Of a DNA stretch of 64,000 bases, positions 33,419 to 44,996 are shown piece after piece. The number at the start of each line of letters is the position of its first letter. Positions within the stretch are counted from its first letter, which is position 1. This stretch comes from Penicillus capitatus (lineage: Eukaryota; Chlorophyta), in the NCBI GenBank assembly GCA_965649825.1, contig OZ287703.1, positions 1,116,001-1,180,000 of the forward strand, written 5' to 3'. The position numbers and the translations under genes are program-made. A model generated the notes under the pieces. It worked only from the letters and a program-made list of their open reading frames with translations, searched no databases and was not told where the DNA came from.

Positions 33419-34190
33419 TCATCGCAGCGATGCCACGACCCAAGGCTGAAGCACATCGTGAAGGCCATGCAATGCCTGGGCAGCACGTTTGGTATCCGAT
33501 TTGCTCGATCGCGTTGTCATTTCCACGAGGTAATGCGTTTCACTTAACGGTGTTGTTATGGCTGTATCGGCAGCAGTGGATGTGACAGCGCTGCTTGTGA
33601 TCTTTCCGATCCTTGAGAGCGTCATCTCGATGAAGAAGCTGCGAAATCGGCACCGATATCGCGTCCCGAATCGCACAAATTTGTGGGATTCTGTCAGCTG
33701 GAAGGTCAGACGACAGAGATCCCACATGGACGCATCGGATGCTGAACATGTCGATTCTGTGACGTCTTGGACGATGCAAGGATACTGAGTGATCCATTCA
33801 GGACCTCTCAACGGAATGCCTTCGACCCGCAGTTGCCATTCCGTCATTCCTCGATTGAGCAGAGAATCGAAGATGATCATCTCGGAAGACAGAACCGGCA
33901 GCCGTTTGCACAGACGCACCTAGAGGTATCCAAAATGCAGAGCGCCACCAGTGACCATTCCTCCAAACTGTTTTCTGAAACTGACGTGTGTCTGTCCTTC
34001 GTGAGAGAAAAATGATCTCCTGCGCTCGAAAGCGCTCCGAAGTCGCTACAGACAGAGATTCCAATATTTGCTGAACGTGGCAGACATCTTCCTTTAAGAC
34101 TTCTCCCAATAGTCGACACTCGCGTCCCTATAGCCACCACACCATCAGGCGTCGGGACGTGTCGGTTCGTGAAGACACGGACCATTGCTG
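33419..34190 (-). CDS. Unrecognised minus-strand gene (partial model)
   Basis: The longest frame (33419-33919) runs through RLPVLSSEMIIFDSLLNRGM and SHKFVRFGTRYRCRFRSFF. A 3' splice site (ACCTCTAG) immediately precedes it, and an upstream coherent piece reads LKEDVCHVQQILESLSVATS. Coding is likely but the exon joins, start and stop are unresolved, and I recognise no domain. The last part of the frame, after GKITSSAV, may be intron or non-coding. Confidence 0.3.
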
Positions 34191-34367
34191 GATATACCGA
34201 TTCTGAGGTCTTGACGCGTGGCTGATGCGATGTGACGTCAGCTGCTTTCGTTTATAACAACCTGCCTTTTCACAGTACTTCCATCATTCTGCTTCGTTTC
34301 GAGACCTTTTGCAGCGAGACCTGCAACGTTCCGGTCTTGTTCCGTCAACGAACGTGCGTTTTTTGCG

Positions 34368-35890
34368 ATGCAGTGTGCAAAGTATGGAATGCATCACCGG
34401 TGGGTCCGCGCTCCGTTGCGGAGTCCGGCGAAACCAGGCGCTGTGCACTGGCGCCCGCGACCTTCACGTCGACCCTTTCGCGTTTGCGCCACGACCGCCG
34501 TCAATCCGAAAGGAAAGAACGTTAAACGTGCGAAAGAAGGTTCGTAGAGCATGACCGCTACGGAATGATCCCGACAGCAGATGTCGCTCTTAGGCGTCGG
34601 TATGAGCTTCGACTACAGTGTCGTCCAACGGAATTTGGCTCTGGAACTCGTCCGTGTGACGGAAGCGGCCGCTCTGGCTGCGGCGAAATGGTTAGGCAAG
34701 GGAGATAAGAACGCAGCCGACAAGGCTGCGGTCGATATGATGCGACGCGTTCTGAACACGACGCGTATGGACGGCGTGATCGTCATCGGTGAAGGTGAAC
34801 GAGATCTCACTCTTTTTTTCTGTCGTGTCACACATTTCATGTCTGTACCTAGGAGAAAAAGACGAAGCGCCGATGTTGTATTGCGGAGAGAGAATCGGAG
34901 ATGGTAATCCGCCAGAAGTAGAGATCGCTGTCGATCCTCTCGACGGCACTACATTAACGGCACAAGGTCTCACTCTTTTCTATGTGTACATAAGATATCA
35001 CATCTCACTCTTTTGCAGGGCGCAACGGAGCGGTGACCGTCATTGCGTTGGCTGAGAAAGGCACCTTGCTCGATCCCGGTCCGTGCATGTACATGGAAAA
35101 GATGGCCGTTGGTCCGGACGTCAATTTCGAACGGATTGGCCTCCAGTCTGCACAAATGTCTAAAACTCGCCTCTGGCCTCATGGGTGTGCATATAGATAC
35201 TCGGTGCGCGAGAATTTCGAGCAGATTGCTATGGATCTGGAGAAGCCGGTCTCGGACATCACTGTTCTGATTCTGGATCGTCCGCGTCACGAAAAGCTCA
35301 TCCGCGAATGTCGTGAGGCAGGAGCTCGGTCATACCATCTCCCTTCCTGTGCCTGCCTAACCCTCTGCTCGACAGAATTCGTTTGATTTCGGATGGAGAT
35401 GTGTCTGGTGCCATCGAAGTCGCGAAGGCTGATGCTCCTGTCGATGTCATGATGGGCATCGGGGGCAGTCCAGAAGGTGTCATCGCTGCCTGTGCGCTCA
35501 AATGCATGGGTATGTGCGTTCATGTTTCCCCAAAGACAACTCCACGGCATCTCGGTGCCTGCTTCAGGTGGTTATATCGAAGGCCGTTTGCATCCACGAA
35601 ATGAAGAAGAGCAGCGAAAGGCTGACGAAGCTGGATTGGATACGCAAAGGATCTATACATTGGACGAGATCTGCAAAGGCAATCAGGTTTTCTTTGCGGG
35701 GACGGGCGTCTCGGATGGAGATCTCTTGAAAGGCGTACGCCTTTATTCGGGAGGAGCAACCACAAACTCACTCGTCATGCGTGCCGAGAGTGGCACCGTG
35801 CGCTACATTGAAACGTACCACCACTGGGCGAAGCCCTCGATAACCAATATCCATCGCCATGGACCGCATGGCACCATACAAGACGACTAA
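34368..35890 (+). CDS. Plastid class II fructose-1,6-bisphosphatase / sedoheptulose-1,7-bisphosphatase (GlpX type)
   Basis: 404 aa from exons 34368-34539, 34594-34794, 34853-34966, 35019-35157, 35197-35328, 35376-35509 and 35568-35890. It hydrolyses fructose-1,6-bisphosphate, and in cyanobacteria also sedoheptulose-1,7-bisphosphate, in the Calvin cycle. An Arg-rich N-terminus with a VCA-type cleavage site suggests plastid import. Core motifs: [95 protein letters not shown] and HHWAKPSI. Land plants use a different FBPase fold in plastids. Three introns carry TCTCACTCTTTT. Start could also be 34389. Confidence 0.9.
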
Positions 35891-35946
35891 ACAACGACCG
35901 CTCTCGGCGTGTTTCGCAGACCATGTACGACGTTGTTGGATCGATG

Positions 35947-36356
35947 TTAAAGCATTAAGAAATCCAAGAAGGCGGCCGAGCCTTGTTTCAAAGCATCTTT
36001 GACGCTTTGCGAGATCCCGGGCGCTGACCAGACATCCTCCGCTGCGTGGAGGCCTCGCGCCTCGAGCAGTGCGACGACTCGATCGACCTCTTCTGCGATA
36101 TTCGGTCGGACATACTTCCGCATCGATTCCTTCCAGTTCATGGTCCATGTGCCATAGGGACACGCATCCGTTCTAGATGGCATAGCATTTCGAGTGTCCT
36201 CTCATTGCTGTGAAGATCTGACCGTCCCGTGTTGAGGAGAGAATAGATCTGGTGGGTAATGAAGCAAGCGGGATGTCCATGCAATGTCTCGCTCAGTGGG
36301 ATCGCCGCCATACCGCTCTTATCGCGCTCTTCGCCACAGATATAGCACCAACTCAT
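35947..36356 (-). CDS. Small zinc-ribbon-like hypothetical protein
   Basis: 119 aa from minus-strand exons 36356-36223 and 36172-35947. The N-terminus has CYICGEE and HGHPACF, a CxxC...HxxxC pattern that could bind zinc. The rest is a charged helix-rich segment (NIAEEVDRVVALLEARGLHA). Tail-to-tail with FBPase. Family and function not recognised. Confidence 0.55.
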
Positions 36357-36424
36357 GTTACCTCAGGTATTCTCTGCACGAGACATCCCATCGTCCCCGC
36401 CGACGATTCTTTGATGTGTGCAAA

Positions 36425-36775
36425 ATGAATACGATGTCTCGTTGGTCGCCGTTCTGGAGACGTGGATGGCATACGAGCGCCATTCTGCGTTGCGCCTCAT
36501 CTCACGGAAACGAAGGATACGTCTGTCATCTCGCTCGCCTCGGCGCCGTCAACGTTGTGTTGTTTAGGAAGCGTATCTCCATGCCAAGCACATGTACAAC
36601 ATTCCCGCGGTTTTCGCCCCCCTCCCTTAGCGTCGAATACTTAGAAAAGAGTGATCGTGTACAGATGAAGAATCGCAAGCTGAAGATGGGATTGGCGGTT
36701 TCGTTGGTGGCGCTTGGACCTGTGGGTGTTGGGATCTTTGCCATAAAGCATCAGCAAGCGAAGATGCGTGGTTAA
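36425..36775 (+). CDS. Small single-span mitochondrial-type protein, COX7c-like
   Basis: 82 aa from exons 36425-36520, 36568-36609 and 36665-36775. An Arg/Ser/aromatic presequence (MSRWSPFWRRGWHTSA) is followed by HMYNIPAMKNRK, one membrane helix (LAVSLVALGPVGVGIFAI) and the tail KHQQAKMRG. The order of NIP-type motif, basic residues, helix and HQ-K tail recalls cytochrome c oxidase subunit VIIc of the inner membrane. Similarity is by layout only, so the identity is tentative. Starts 69 bp from the divergent small minus-strand gene. Confidence 0.5.
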   Translation: MNTMSRWSPFWRRGWHTSAILRCASSHGNEGYVCHLARLGAVNVVLFRKRISMPSTCTTFPRFSPPSLSVEYLEKSDRVQMKNRKLKMGLAVSLVALGPVGVGIFAIKHQQAKMRG

Positions 36776-36825
36776 ACAACATACAATTTGTTGACAGCTA
36801 ATGTTGATTATTGGTTTACAAATTC

Positions 36826-37692
36826 CTATTCTTGAACGGCTGGCATCGCTGCGGCATCTTCTCCATTCGAGATCTTGTTTTCGACATCGGACTCGAGCCA
36901 TTCCCAGTTGTAAGTACCGCTACGTGTGACCTGGGGCAAATAGGTTCGACGATACTTCACCTGATGCAGTCGACAGAATTTGAGTGAGAAATAGTGTGAT
37001 ACAGATGTGACGTACAATTGCAGATTTGACAGCTTGCAGAGCATCTTTGGCGCCTAACATTGTATCGACTACGACCTGTTTGTTCTCATTCTTCTTGTAA
37101 TCTTCGAAAAACCTAATTAAGCATGTCACCAACTTCGCGGCAGCTTCCCCAGAGCATACCGTCGAATTTCAGCAATTCTGTGAGGCGGGAGCTCGGAGAT
37201 ATCACGAAAATGTGTGAACTCTGGATCGTCATGATGCACGGCAATAATTTTATCATCTTGTTCACCTTGGTCCAGCATTTTCATCACGCCAATAGGCTAC
37301 ATCCATCAGTCCGTCCATGCATGCATTGAACAAAATCAAAACCGCACGTACTTTGACGCGTAGGTATGCCATGGGGGTCACGATTTCTTGCATAAGAACA
37401 AGGACATCCAACGGGTCGTTGTCATCACACAATGTCTGAGGCACAAAGCCGTAGTTGTGTGGATAGACGACGCTGGAGTGCAGAATACGGTCAACAAAGA
37501 GCATTCCTGCGACCGTTGCCACGTCTTGTCTACCCGCCGTCATCGACGCACCGTACCTGTTTTCTTATCAAGTTCGTATTTCACTTTGCTGCCTTTTGGA
37601 ATCTCGATGACTACGTTAATCATTCGAGGGGCTTGCTTCCCCACGTGCAAGTCATGCCATGGATGCGAAGCGTGGTCACGTGAAGCTGACAT
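36826..37692 (-). CDS. Soluble inorganic pyrophosphatase (family I)
   Basis: 219 aa from minus-strand exons 37692-37557, 37506-37352, 37296-37160, 37112-37016 and 36960-36826. It hydrolyses pyrophosphate to phosphate, pulling biosynthetic reactions. Motifs: [37 protein letters not shown], the metal-binding signature [41 protein letters not shown]. Length and order fit plant/bacterial soluble enzymes. No clear transit peptide is present, so a cytosolic form is likely. Introns are 45-56 bp. Confidence 0.93.
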
Positions 37693-37878
37693 TCTGGAGT
37701 CAATATCAAATAACCAGCGAACCAACCTCGGTAATATATCGCGAAAATCGTTCGGATCACGGACTCAAAATGATATGACGTCTTAGCGTTAACAAAATAG
37801 ATCCTCGTCCGTCCGTTCGTACGTACATTCGATACCGTTCCTCTGTGGGATGCGACAAGAGTGGTGTATCTCACTGCC

Positions 37879-39291
37879 TTAGAAGGCCAATTGCGTTTCG
37901 TTCTTGAAATCCCATGATCCAGCATCGATGGGCTTCATAAAAAAGATCTCGATCATCTTGACGGCCATCTGTGCAATAATGGGTACTCTCTGCAACGTCT
38001 TCCATGCATCGGGCGCATCCGACTTGCCTAAAACATGATGACCCGCATCGCACACGACAACGCGCGTCTTCTTGTGGCTTTACCGATTTCCACGAGTTGC
38101 GTGTTGAGTTGGACAAGGGTGTCCATCTTGGGGAAGAAATCTGGATGCTCCACATCCGGGACGGCCGGAAAGACGCGCGCCGTCGTGCGATTGGTTTCGA
38201 CGATGACGTGTTGATTGAACACCGTGGAATCCAATCCCAATGCGCCATAGAATGCCTTGCGTTGATGGTCGTTGAGATACATCGTGATGTAGACGGACAG
38301 GCAGAAGAATCTGGCCCACAGTTTGGCACCCTGTTCGTTCAGAATATCAGGATTCGATTTCAGAAGCGCGCTGAAGAAATCTCCATGTCTAAGAGAGCCA
38401 ATCATCTCAAAGCACAGCCAAAGGCCGTACGAACCTGTTCTCGTCTTGACACCAATTTTCGAAGTATTCAAAGATGGGGTAGATCTGGAAATCTGGATTG
38501 CGCTGAAGGTGGCGGTAGATGGAGATGTAACGCCAGTAACCGATCTTCTCCGAAAGGTACGTCGCGTAGAAAATGAACTTCGGCTCAAAGAAGGTGTACG
38601 CCCTGTAAAGGTCCATTTTTCAGCCAGATGCCATAGGAGATGGTTTAAGGCGGGACCTGTTCTTCGTGAGGAAACCGAGATCGAGTGCCAGATTGAAATC
38701 GGACATGGCTTTGTTCAGAAAACCGGCGTGGCGCGCTTCGTCTCTCGACATTAATGTGAAGATCTCTGCGACAACGGGATTCGTTTTCTTCAATCGTCGG
38801 CCGAGTTCTTTGTACAGCAAGAAACCCGAAAACTCTGCTGTACAGGACCGCTCCAGAAATTCGATGAAGATCTTTCGGGTCGGTCCAGTGACCTATCCCA
38901 TCCGTTCAGCATAAAAGAGTGTGACCGAAAGAGTAACCGTATTGGCTGCTTCTTTGAAGGTTTTGTTTCGAACGAAGTGGCATTGGTTGTAGTCTGTCTT
39001 GAATTCGTTCAGCAATGCCTTCATCTCTTCCATATTGAGATGTGGGTTCTTGGCCGGGTTGAGCAGCGTGTCCATCATTTCGAAGTCCGTCGTGTAGAAA
39101 CGTGGCGTCAACACGGATTCGGATGCGGCTTGTTTCACACCGCGTCGCATCATCTTGAATCCCAACGTGTCGGTCGTCTCCGCTTGATCCGTCGCACTGC
39201 CGCTGGCTTTGACAGCGACGCGTCGCGATGGACGCGATGCGGTCTGCGGGGCAAAGAGCGAGACAGACTTCGTCGCGGACAGCATCCTCAA
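37879..39291 (-). CDS. CRD1: Mg-protoporphyrin IX monomethyl ester cyclase, plastid (CRD1/CHL27/AcsF)
   Basis: 403 aa from minus-strand exons 39291-38938, 38892-38657, 38602-38435, 38388-38084 and 38027-37879. This diiron enzyme forms the fifth ring of chlorophyll. A Ser/Arg-rich transit peptide ([17 protein letters not shown]) precedes the core: [53 protein letters not shown] (iron ligands), [34 protein letters not shown], and [17 protein letters not shown] at the end. Nuclear location with a simple transit peptide fits a primary green plastid. Divergent from SNAPC3, with about 200 bp between starts. Confidence 0.96.
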
Positions 39292-39496
39292 AACGGGGTA
39301 AAGGGAAAAGGGTTCGATCGATAGATCGCGAGATCTCGACGGACGAACGTACGCACGCGATACGGGCGGGCGTCACATCGTCGACGATGGAGACTGGAAG
39401 GAAACGCAGGGCCGAGGTAGAGATCGGCACACCCGCTTTCTGTCGCCGACCTTGTGCCACACGAATCCTGACGTGCGATTCTATTTCGCGCTGCGA

Positions 39497-41415
39497 ATGC
39501 CGTCGATTGTCGCTGTGCCAGGCCGGACGCATTTCACCAAAAGACGGCGACGTCCTGGAACGCACTTACCTCTTTCGTGGATTCCTTAGCCGAGAAGCCA
39601 CTGGACATCGATATCTCTACAGAAGACGTGAGCTTTCGCGAAGAATTTCATCGATGGCTACGGGATGTCAGCGAAGAAAAGGGGCCGAGCAATGACGATG
39701 CGTTGAAACCAAAGGGACAGCATCATCGAAAGGAGCGTGTGCTGAAAGAACCGCTTGTGACGTTGGATGGCGTGAGTCGGCAGCAGGGGGCTGCCGCGTT
39801 GTCGTCTCAGACGTTTGGCGTGGATGACATCGTTGAAGAAGCTGGAAACGTGTTACGATCGCGTGTCACTCCTCCACGTCTCCAGCGCGGGTATCTCACA
39901 CTTCTGTCACGCTTTTGAATGATGTGACGTTTGTATAAAGAGATGCGAATCGAGCGACCGAACCTGAGAAGGAGACAGTGGAGGATGTACGGAACTGCCT
40001 TGAGAAATTAGCGTCGGAACTGAACGGCCCTTTGGAGATGATCACGCAAAAGAACACAAATCTTCGCGGGGTACGTACGCAGCGAGTGTAAAGGAGAGTG
40101 CGAGCGGATTTTTTGTAGGCCCCTTTCCGTCGAAATCTCTTTCGAATGTATGGGAGAATCGCAAAACATCTGGAGGAATGCGAAGGCCGCCTGTTTGAAC
40201 AACCGACCTCCGTGCGCAAGAAAACAGTAAAACGACTCGATGCTCAACAGGCGGAGGTCATTCTCACCTCTCGCATCCAATGATATCACTTTGTGTCGTG
40301 CAACGTGCCACAGTGCGTCCGTGAGAAAATTCGAGCACTGGAAGCGAGACTGCCTACTGCAGAAGTGATCGTTTCAGAAACGATTGTCCAGACACCATCA
40401 CCTGGTCCTTCCTTCGAGACTTTTTGGCGTCCAGAGTGCGACTTTATTGACCAGGAACTGCCAAGGAGGAATCTGAAGGCAAGAGCGAAGAAATTGTCGG
40501 CGGCGATCTGTCCGTCTCGCCGCAAGACGCAGTTCTGGAAATTGAGATCGTCCACCCTTCTTTTCTCAAGAGTCGAGTACGCACAGAGAATCCATGGCAG
40601 CACTGCGTCATGACCGGCCTTTACAGGGAACGTGCCTGTTGGCACTAGGCCATCACACATTGAAGGATGTGATGGACTTATGCACATGCACTTGCGACGA
40701 TGTCATGAAGGCATTGGAAGAATCCAGAAACCCAAGGTCTGTGCCTCTCTACACATCCTTCTATCTATTCGACAGTCATGGTATCATAGATATGTCTTCA
40801 TCGAGGGCGTGTTCTACATTGACGACGACAATGAGATAGTTTTCAAAGATATTGAAGCCATCAGGTATCTCACCTGTCTGTTACTGTACACAGCTTCTAT
40901 CTCTTTGCAGGGATTTCTGTCGTGTGCATGGCAGTGGTTGGCCGTTGGATGTCAGCCCGAGTGCATCGTGCGATTTCCGTGTGGGTTCACTGTCCACGCC
41001 GCTCAAGCATATACCGCTCAGAGCGTCAAACAAGCCACTCTATCTCTATGCGCATCGTGGAGGGTGCGAGCATCTTGTGCACGTTCGCAATGTTCGGCTG
41101 CCGCATGCCCGAGACGACAGCGCACTGCAGATTGGACCCATTCGCACTCGGACAACGCATGTTACTGTTCGGAAATGCTCCATATGCGAAAAGACCGTAA
41201 GTGCTCTCTTGTCAAATCTCTCCCCTATGTTACGACAATGCAATGTCTGGCGATGGATATAGTATGCCGCTTATGTTGTCTATGCCAGCAGCATGAATAT
41301 AACGGACCCCTGTTTCTACTGCGAAACCTGCTACTATCTGGCACACTATGATTTCTCTGGAAGAGAGCTTCACGAAGCAAAGGGCCACGTGGTCTATCCA
41401 TATCGAGGCGGATAA
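39497..41415 (+). CDS. SNAPC3: snRNA-activating protein complex subunit 3 (SNAP50/SRD2-like)
   Basis: 486 aa from exons 39497-39551, 39590-39890, 39941-40070, 40119-40256, 40314-40404, 40455-40576, 40627-40736, 40790-40864, 40911-41196 and 41263-41415. SNAPc binds the proximal sequence element of snRNA genes for Pol II and III. Conserved parts: LLALGHHTLKDVMDL, YVFIEGVFYIDDDNE, LYLYAHRGGCEHLVHVRNV, RLPHARDD, then the zinc-binding cysteines KCSICEKT and DPCFYCETCYYLAHYD. The first 230 residues are charged coil and poorly conserved. The start (exon 1, 38-bp intron) is less certain. Several introns contain the branch-like GATGTGACG or CTCAC sites. Confidence 0.88.
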
Positions 41416-41451
41416 CAATGCCTGTGTCGTGACAAAAAGAATCGTTGCGTT

Positions 41452-43288
41452 TTACACGGATTGTTCCAAAGCCTTTGTCACGGCAATCTCCATGTCCTGT
41501 GCTGTGAGGCCTTCTTCTGGATGCGCCTCCACACGTGCAAACATTTCAGACATCACAATCATCAGCTCTCGCGGTGTCGAGATCTTCGAAATGTAACTGG
41601 AGAAGTCTTCGCCTCTGATCTGTTGTGGATGCGACCTCGCGATGCGTTCTACAGAGAAAAGAGACTTGCTTTTTTGAACAGGTCCGAGAAGGACATTTCA
41701 GATGTGTCTGTCGGATCACTGCCTTCCTGGAATTCTTCTTTGTCGCGCTCCGATCGTTGAGCGGCACGAAATCGGCGTTCGGCCAGATCCTCCAACTGAT
41801 GTCTAGACCATGTTAGATCGCGCACGAAATGTCGATCGAATCGCGCCTGACAGAACGCACTCAACGAAGAACCCGACGGCACAAGATCTCTCACCTCTTT
41901 CAATGTCTTGTCCGTGCTCAGATCCATACCGAGACGAGAATCTGGAAAGAAGAAGTGCACGCGGCCGAAGTTCAGCAGATCATTACGACAGGCCTCCCGT
42001 GCAAAGACCTTAACGGAATCCGAATAACGCACCTGAGAAGCACCCGATGAAAATGGTTTGGTCAAAGCAGCGGGATCTCGAGTATACGGGATCGAGCAAT
42101 GTCACTTCGTCAAAGCAATCGCCAAAGATGGCGATGGACTCGTAACCCAGCAGTACCACCAAAGATTTCAGGCGTTCCAGTTTTTGATAGGCAGACACAC
42201 CGACGTGCATGCTCCGAATGGACTCGATGGAGTCTGCTGGTTGAAAGAGTCGACGGAGCAATCGACCCAACACAGAGGCATTGCTGCCCTTCACCACACG
42301 GACATGCGATTGCAACTCCTTTGCACGTCTGACCCCTGTGGCCTCCCGATGATCCAATGCCAGTTTCGCCACCAATAGGGCGGTGGATGCCAATGCTGTT
42401 CCATACAGCTTCTCGTGACCACGGAAGCCTGGAAGTGTCTCGCACAATGCATCGTGTAGACGGTCTCCATAAGCCTTTAAGGAAAAATGCGCCACAACAC
42501 AGCTGCCTTGACACACTGATCGATTTCAGATGAGTGGGGTGGCGACAGACCTGCCGTGGCGGCGGCGTATGCGGCTCTCGTGGTTAAGACTTCTCGATTC
42601 GTGTGCCACTCGGGTATGAGATGCTTTCTTAGGTATGCCAACGAAGAAGCGTCCGTCCGTGCATAGAGATGTGCCATCACGAGAAACTGTGTAGCAACTC
42701 TTGCGTTTTCTCGCAGTCGCTTCAAGAAATCGTCCGATCGATTCTCTAACAGACAACCAACCGCCCCATGTCACACAAGTGCGGACCGAAATCGATTGGC
42801 TCGACTCGTATCCATGATTTTGTTGACCAGGTCGGTCAGGGCGTAAGACAAAATGCAATCCACGACATCCGCACCCGTCCACTTTTCCTTGAACTGCGCG
42901 TCCCAATTATCCAACTGTGCGCCAATGCACTCCTACCCGTTGCATCTGTCCAGCATCTGTGCGAAAAAGGGATGATGATCACTTGAAAGTCGGTCAGACA
43001 CGCCGTCATGTGACCAGGCGTGCAGAGATCAACGAGGTAGTGTCCGCGAGATCCCTCTCTGGGCGCAGCATTGTACTGTTGGTAAGTTTTCTGCATCATC
43101 ATACGAATGGTCGTCTTTCCAGAGCCTCGACGCCCAAAGAAGATGTATGTCGTGTCGTTCGGCACGAAGTCGACGAGATCAGAACGCATATACGTCGCAT
43201 CGGGATGGAGCTGTGTCTTCTCTGCCGTTCGATCGGTAAAAGGATTCTTCGTCAGGCGAAACTGGCGCAGAAGATTGGGGGACGACAT
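41452..43288 (-). CDS. P-loop NTPase of unknown family
   Basis: 513 aa from minus-strand exons 43288-42983, 42932-42806, 42745-42555, 42474-42088, 42032-41670 and 41619-41452. Near residue 50 is a Walker A motif, YIFFGRRGSGKTTIRMMM. Near residue 300 is a Walker B-like stretch, YESIAIFGDCFDEVTLLDP. The middle is helical (ENARVATQFLVMAHLYART), and the C-terminal 170 residues are charged with a helical end. The protein begins FRLTKNPFTDRTAEK. It may belong to the STAND/KAP-like P-loop group, but I do not recognise the family. Two of the five introns are GC-AG. Convergent with SNAPC3, 36 bp apart. Confidence 0.7.
41620..41669 (-). other. GC-AG intron in the P-loop gene (last)
   Basis: Donor AAA|GCAAGT on the minus strand, acceptor CAACAG. 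Joining gives SFSDLFKK to IRGEDFSSY in frame; no GT donor does. Confidence 0.8.
42475..42554 (-). other. GC-AG intron in the P-loop gene (third)
   Basis: Donor ACG|GCAGGT on the minus strand, acceptor TTAAAG. The overlapping GT donor four bases later leaves the wrong phase; the GC donor gives AYAAAT to AYGDRLHDALCE in frame. Confidence 0.65.
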
Positions 43289-43397
43289 TTCAATGTTCGC
43301 GCAAGATGCAATGGATGCATGAATGATGGAGCCATTCGTTTTTGTATGTGTACAGATAGATAGATTCATCGAGATACATCCATCTCTCACTCTTTCT

Positions 43398-44799
43398 TCA
43401 GAAATACTCACAGAAAAGAAAACGTTCTCGCGAAACGCCGTGTTCTGTCAGTTTCTTAGTGAGAAAAGTGGAGAGTGGACCGGGAAGTCCAGCCATCAGC
43501 ACAGCACAATCGGCAGGCGCTTTCACCAGACCTACACCCGAAGAGAATGCCATCCAGCAGAGACCCTCCAAAGCGATGGACGGACTTGTAAAAGCGTCCT
43601 TCTGTTTGAACAGTGTCTCATCAAGGCGTTCTTCCATTGTCATACCGCCTCCCGACGAATTCCCGCTGTCGGCCGTCTCATAGAGCGAGACCACGTGCAC
43701 CTAGAGGTTTATCATGTGTGCCACGTGTGAACGGTAACGAGACGCATACGCCGTTTTCTCTCCATTTGTCCCACTCTGTCAAACAGGCGACAGATGTCAT
43801 GCTGGGAGCCATGAGGACGAGCGAAATCTGTTGCGTTGTTGCCAGTGCCATGACGGGAGACCAGCTCAGAGCGGAACGCATCAATCCCATGCCGGTGGGT
43901 CCGTGACAGACCATTAGCAATCCTCTCTTCTCCTGTAAACATCTGGACATCCAGAATCACGCTTCTTCGTGTGGCTGGCCTACTTCAAGAGCGCTCTGCA
44001 GACCGACATAGGAAGTGAAGAGGGAGGCAAATCCGCGTCCTAATGCCTGGGTCACTTCAAACACATCTCCCGGTGCCTTGTAGCCCAGTCCATGCTCATT
44101 TGGGTCATCCGATCGATCCACAATCACCTAATGGAAATGAAGACCATGTCCATACGGCCGATTCCTGCACATGGTTAGATGTTACTTCCAGGATCGTGGC
44201 ATCCAACAAGGCAGAATCCACACGCGCTTCGTTGGGCGACGATGTGATTGCCAAGAGCTTTTCGGCACCGTTGCTTGCAGCGTTCTGATGAATGCCCCGG
44301 ACGCCGATGAACTGACCGGGGACCGTGAAATCATCGATCCATCGTGGAGCCTCCTGGATCAGCTTCAGTTTACGACCATCCACATAATCCACCTTCACTC
44401 ACACATCTCACACTTGTATAGAGAATAGAGAATATCGACATGGTCTTCGATACTCAGCACCAAGATGCGAATCGTGCCGTCCACCGAAGCTGCTCTGAAT
44501 GCGAAATGTTTAGCGGGTCTCCAGGAATCCGTTGCGCACTTGTTCTCGATAACCGTGGCTCTGGACCACTTCAGACGACGTCGGATTTCCTGACTGCCCT
44601 CGAAGACACGCTGGCCGAATTTTGGAGCCTCCGACGTCTCTCCCTCGGATTGTGTACAACGCACGCATTCCTTAACCGACTTTTCTTTTCTCGGTCTCCG
44701 AAGGGGCGACGCTCGTAAGGAACACGCTGCATATGGACGCTTTCCAAAGTCAAAGCGCGCGATCCGACAACGTGGCGGGTGAATGCGAATGGACAACAT
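43398..44799 (-). CDS. Plastid FNR-fold FAD/NAD(P) oxidoreductase (pKIWI502-like)
   Basis: 398 aa from minus-strand exons 44799-44440, 44392-44186, 44127-43984, 43932-43750 and 43700-43398, all phase 0. A basic N-terminus (MLSIRIHPPRCRIARFDFG) looks like a transit peptide. The flavin domain has DDFTVPGQFIGVRG and LLAITSSPNEARVDSAL. The nucleotide domain has RGLLMVCHGPTGMGLMRSAL and ends DCAVLMAGLPGPLSTFLTKK with REFL-like CEYF. Order matches plant proteins related to kiwi pKIWI502, whose reaction is unknown. The HGPTGMG motif replaces the usual GTGSG of the NAD(P) site. Confidence 0.8.
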
Positions 44800-44996
44800 G
44801 TCTGCAAATCACACGTCCCTTTCTCAACGCATGTTGGATGAGCACGTACGTTCGTCATCATCACTCGCGCAAAATGCTCAGATGCAAAAGAATCCAGATG
44901 TATTGGCATAACACGCGTTGTTCGGTTGCAATTTGGACACTCCTCATTAGAAAAAATCATACTAAGCTGGCATTCACTCCAGTTGAGTGTCATCCA

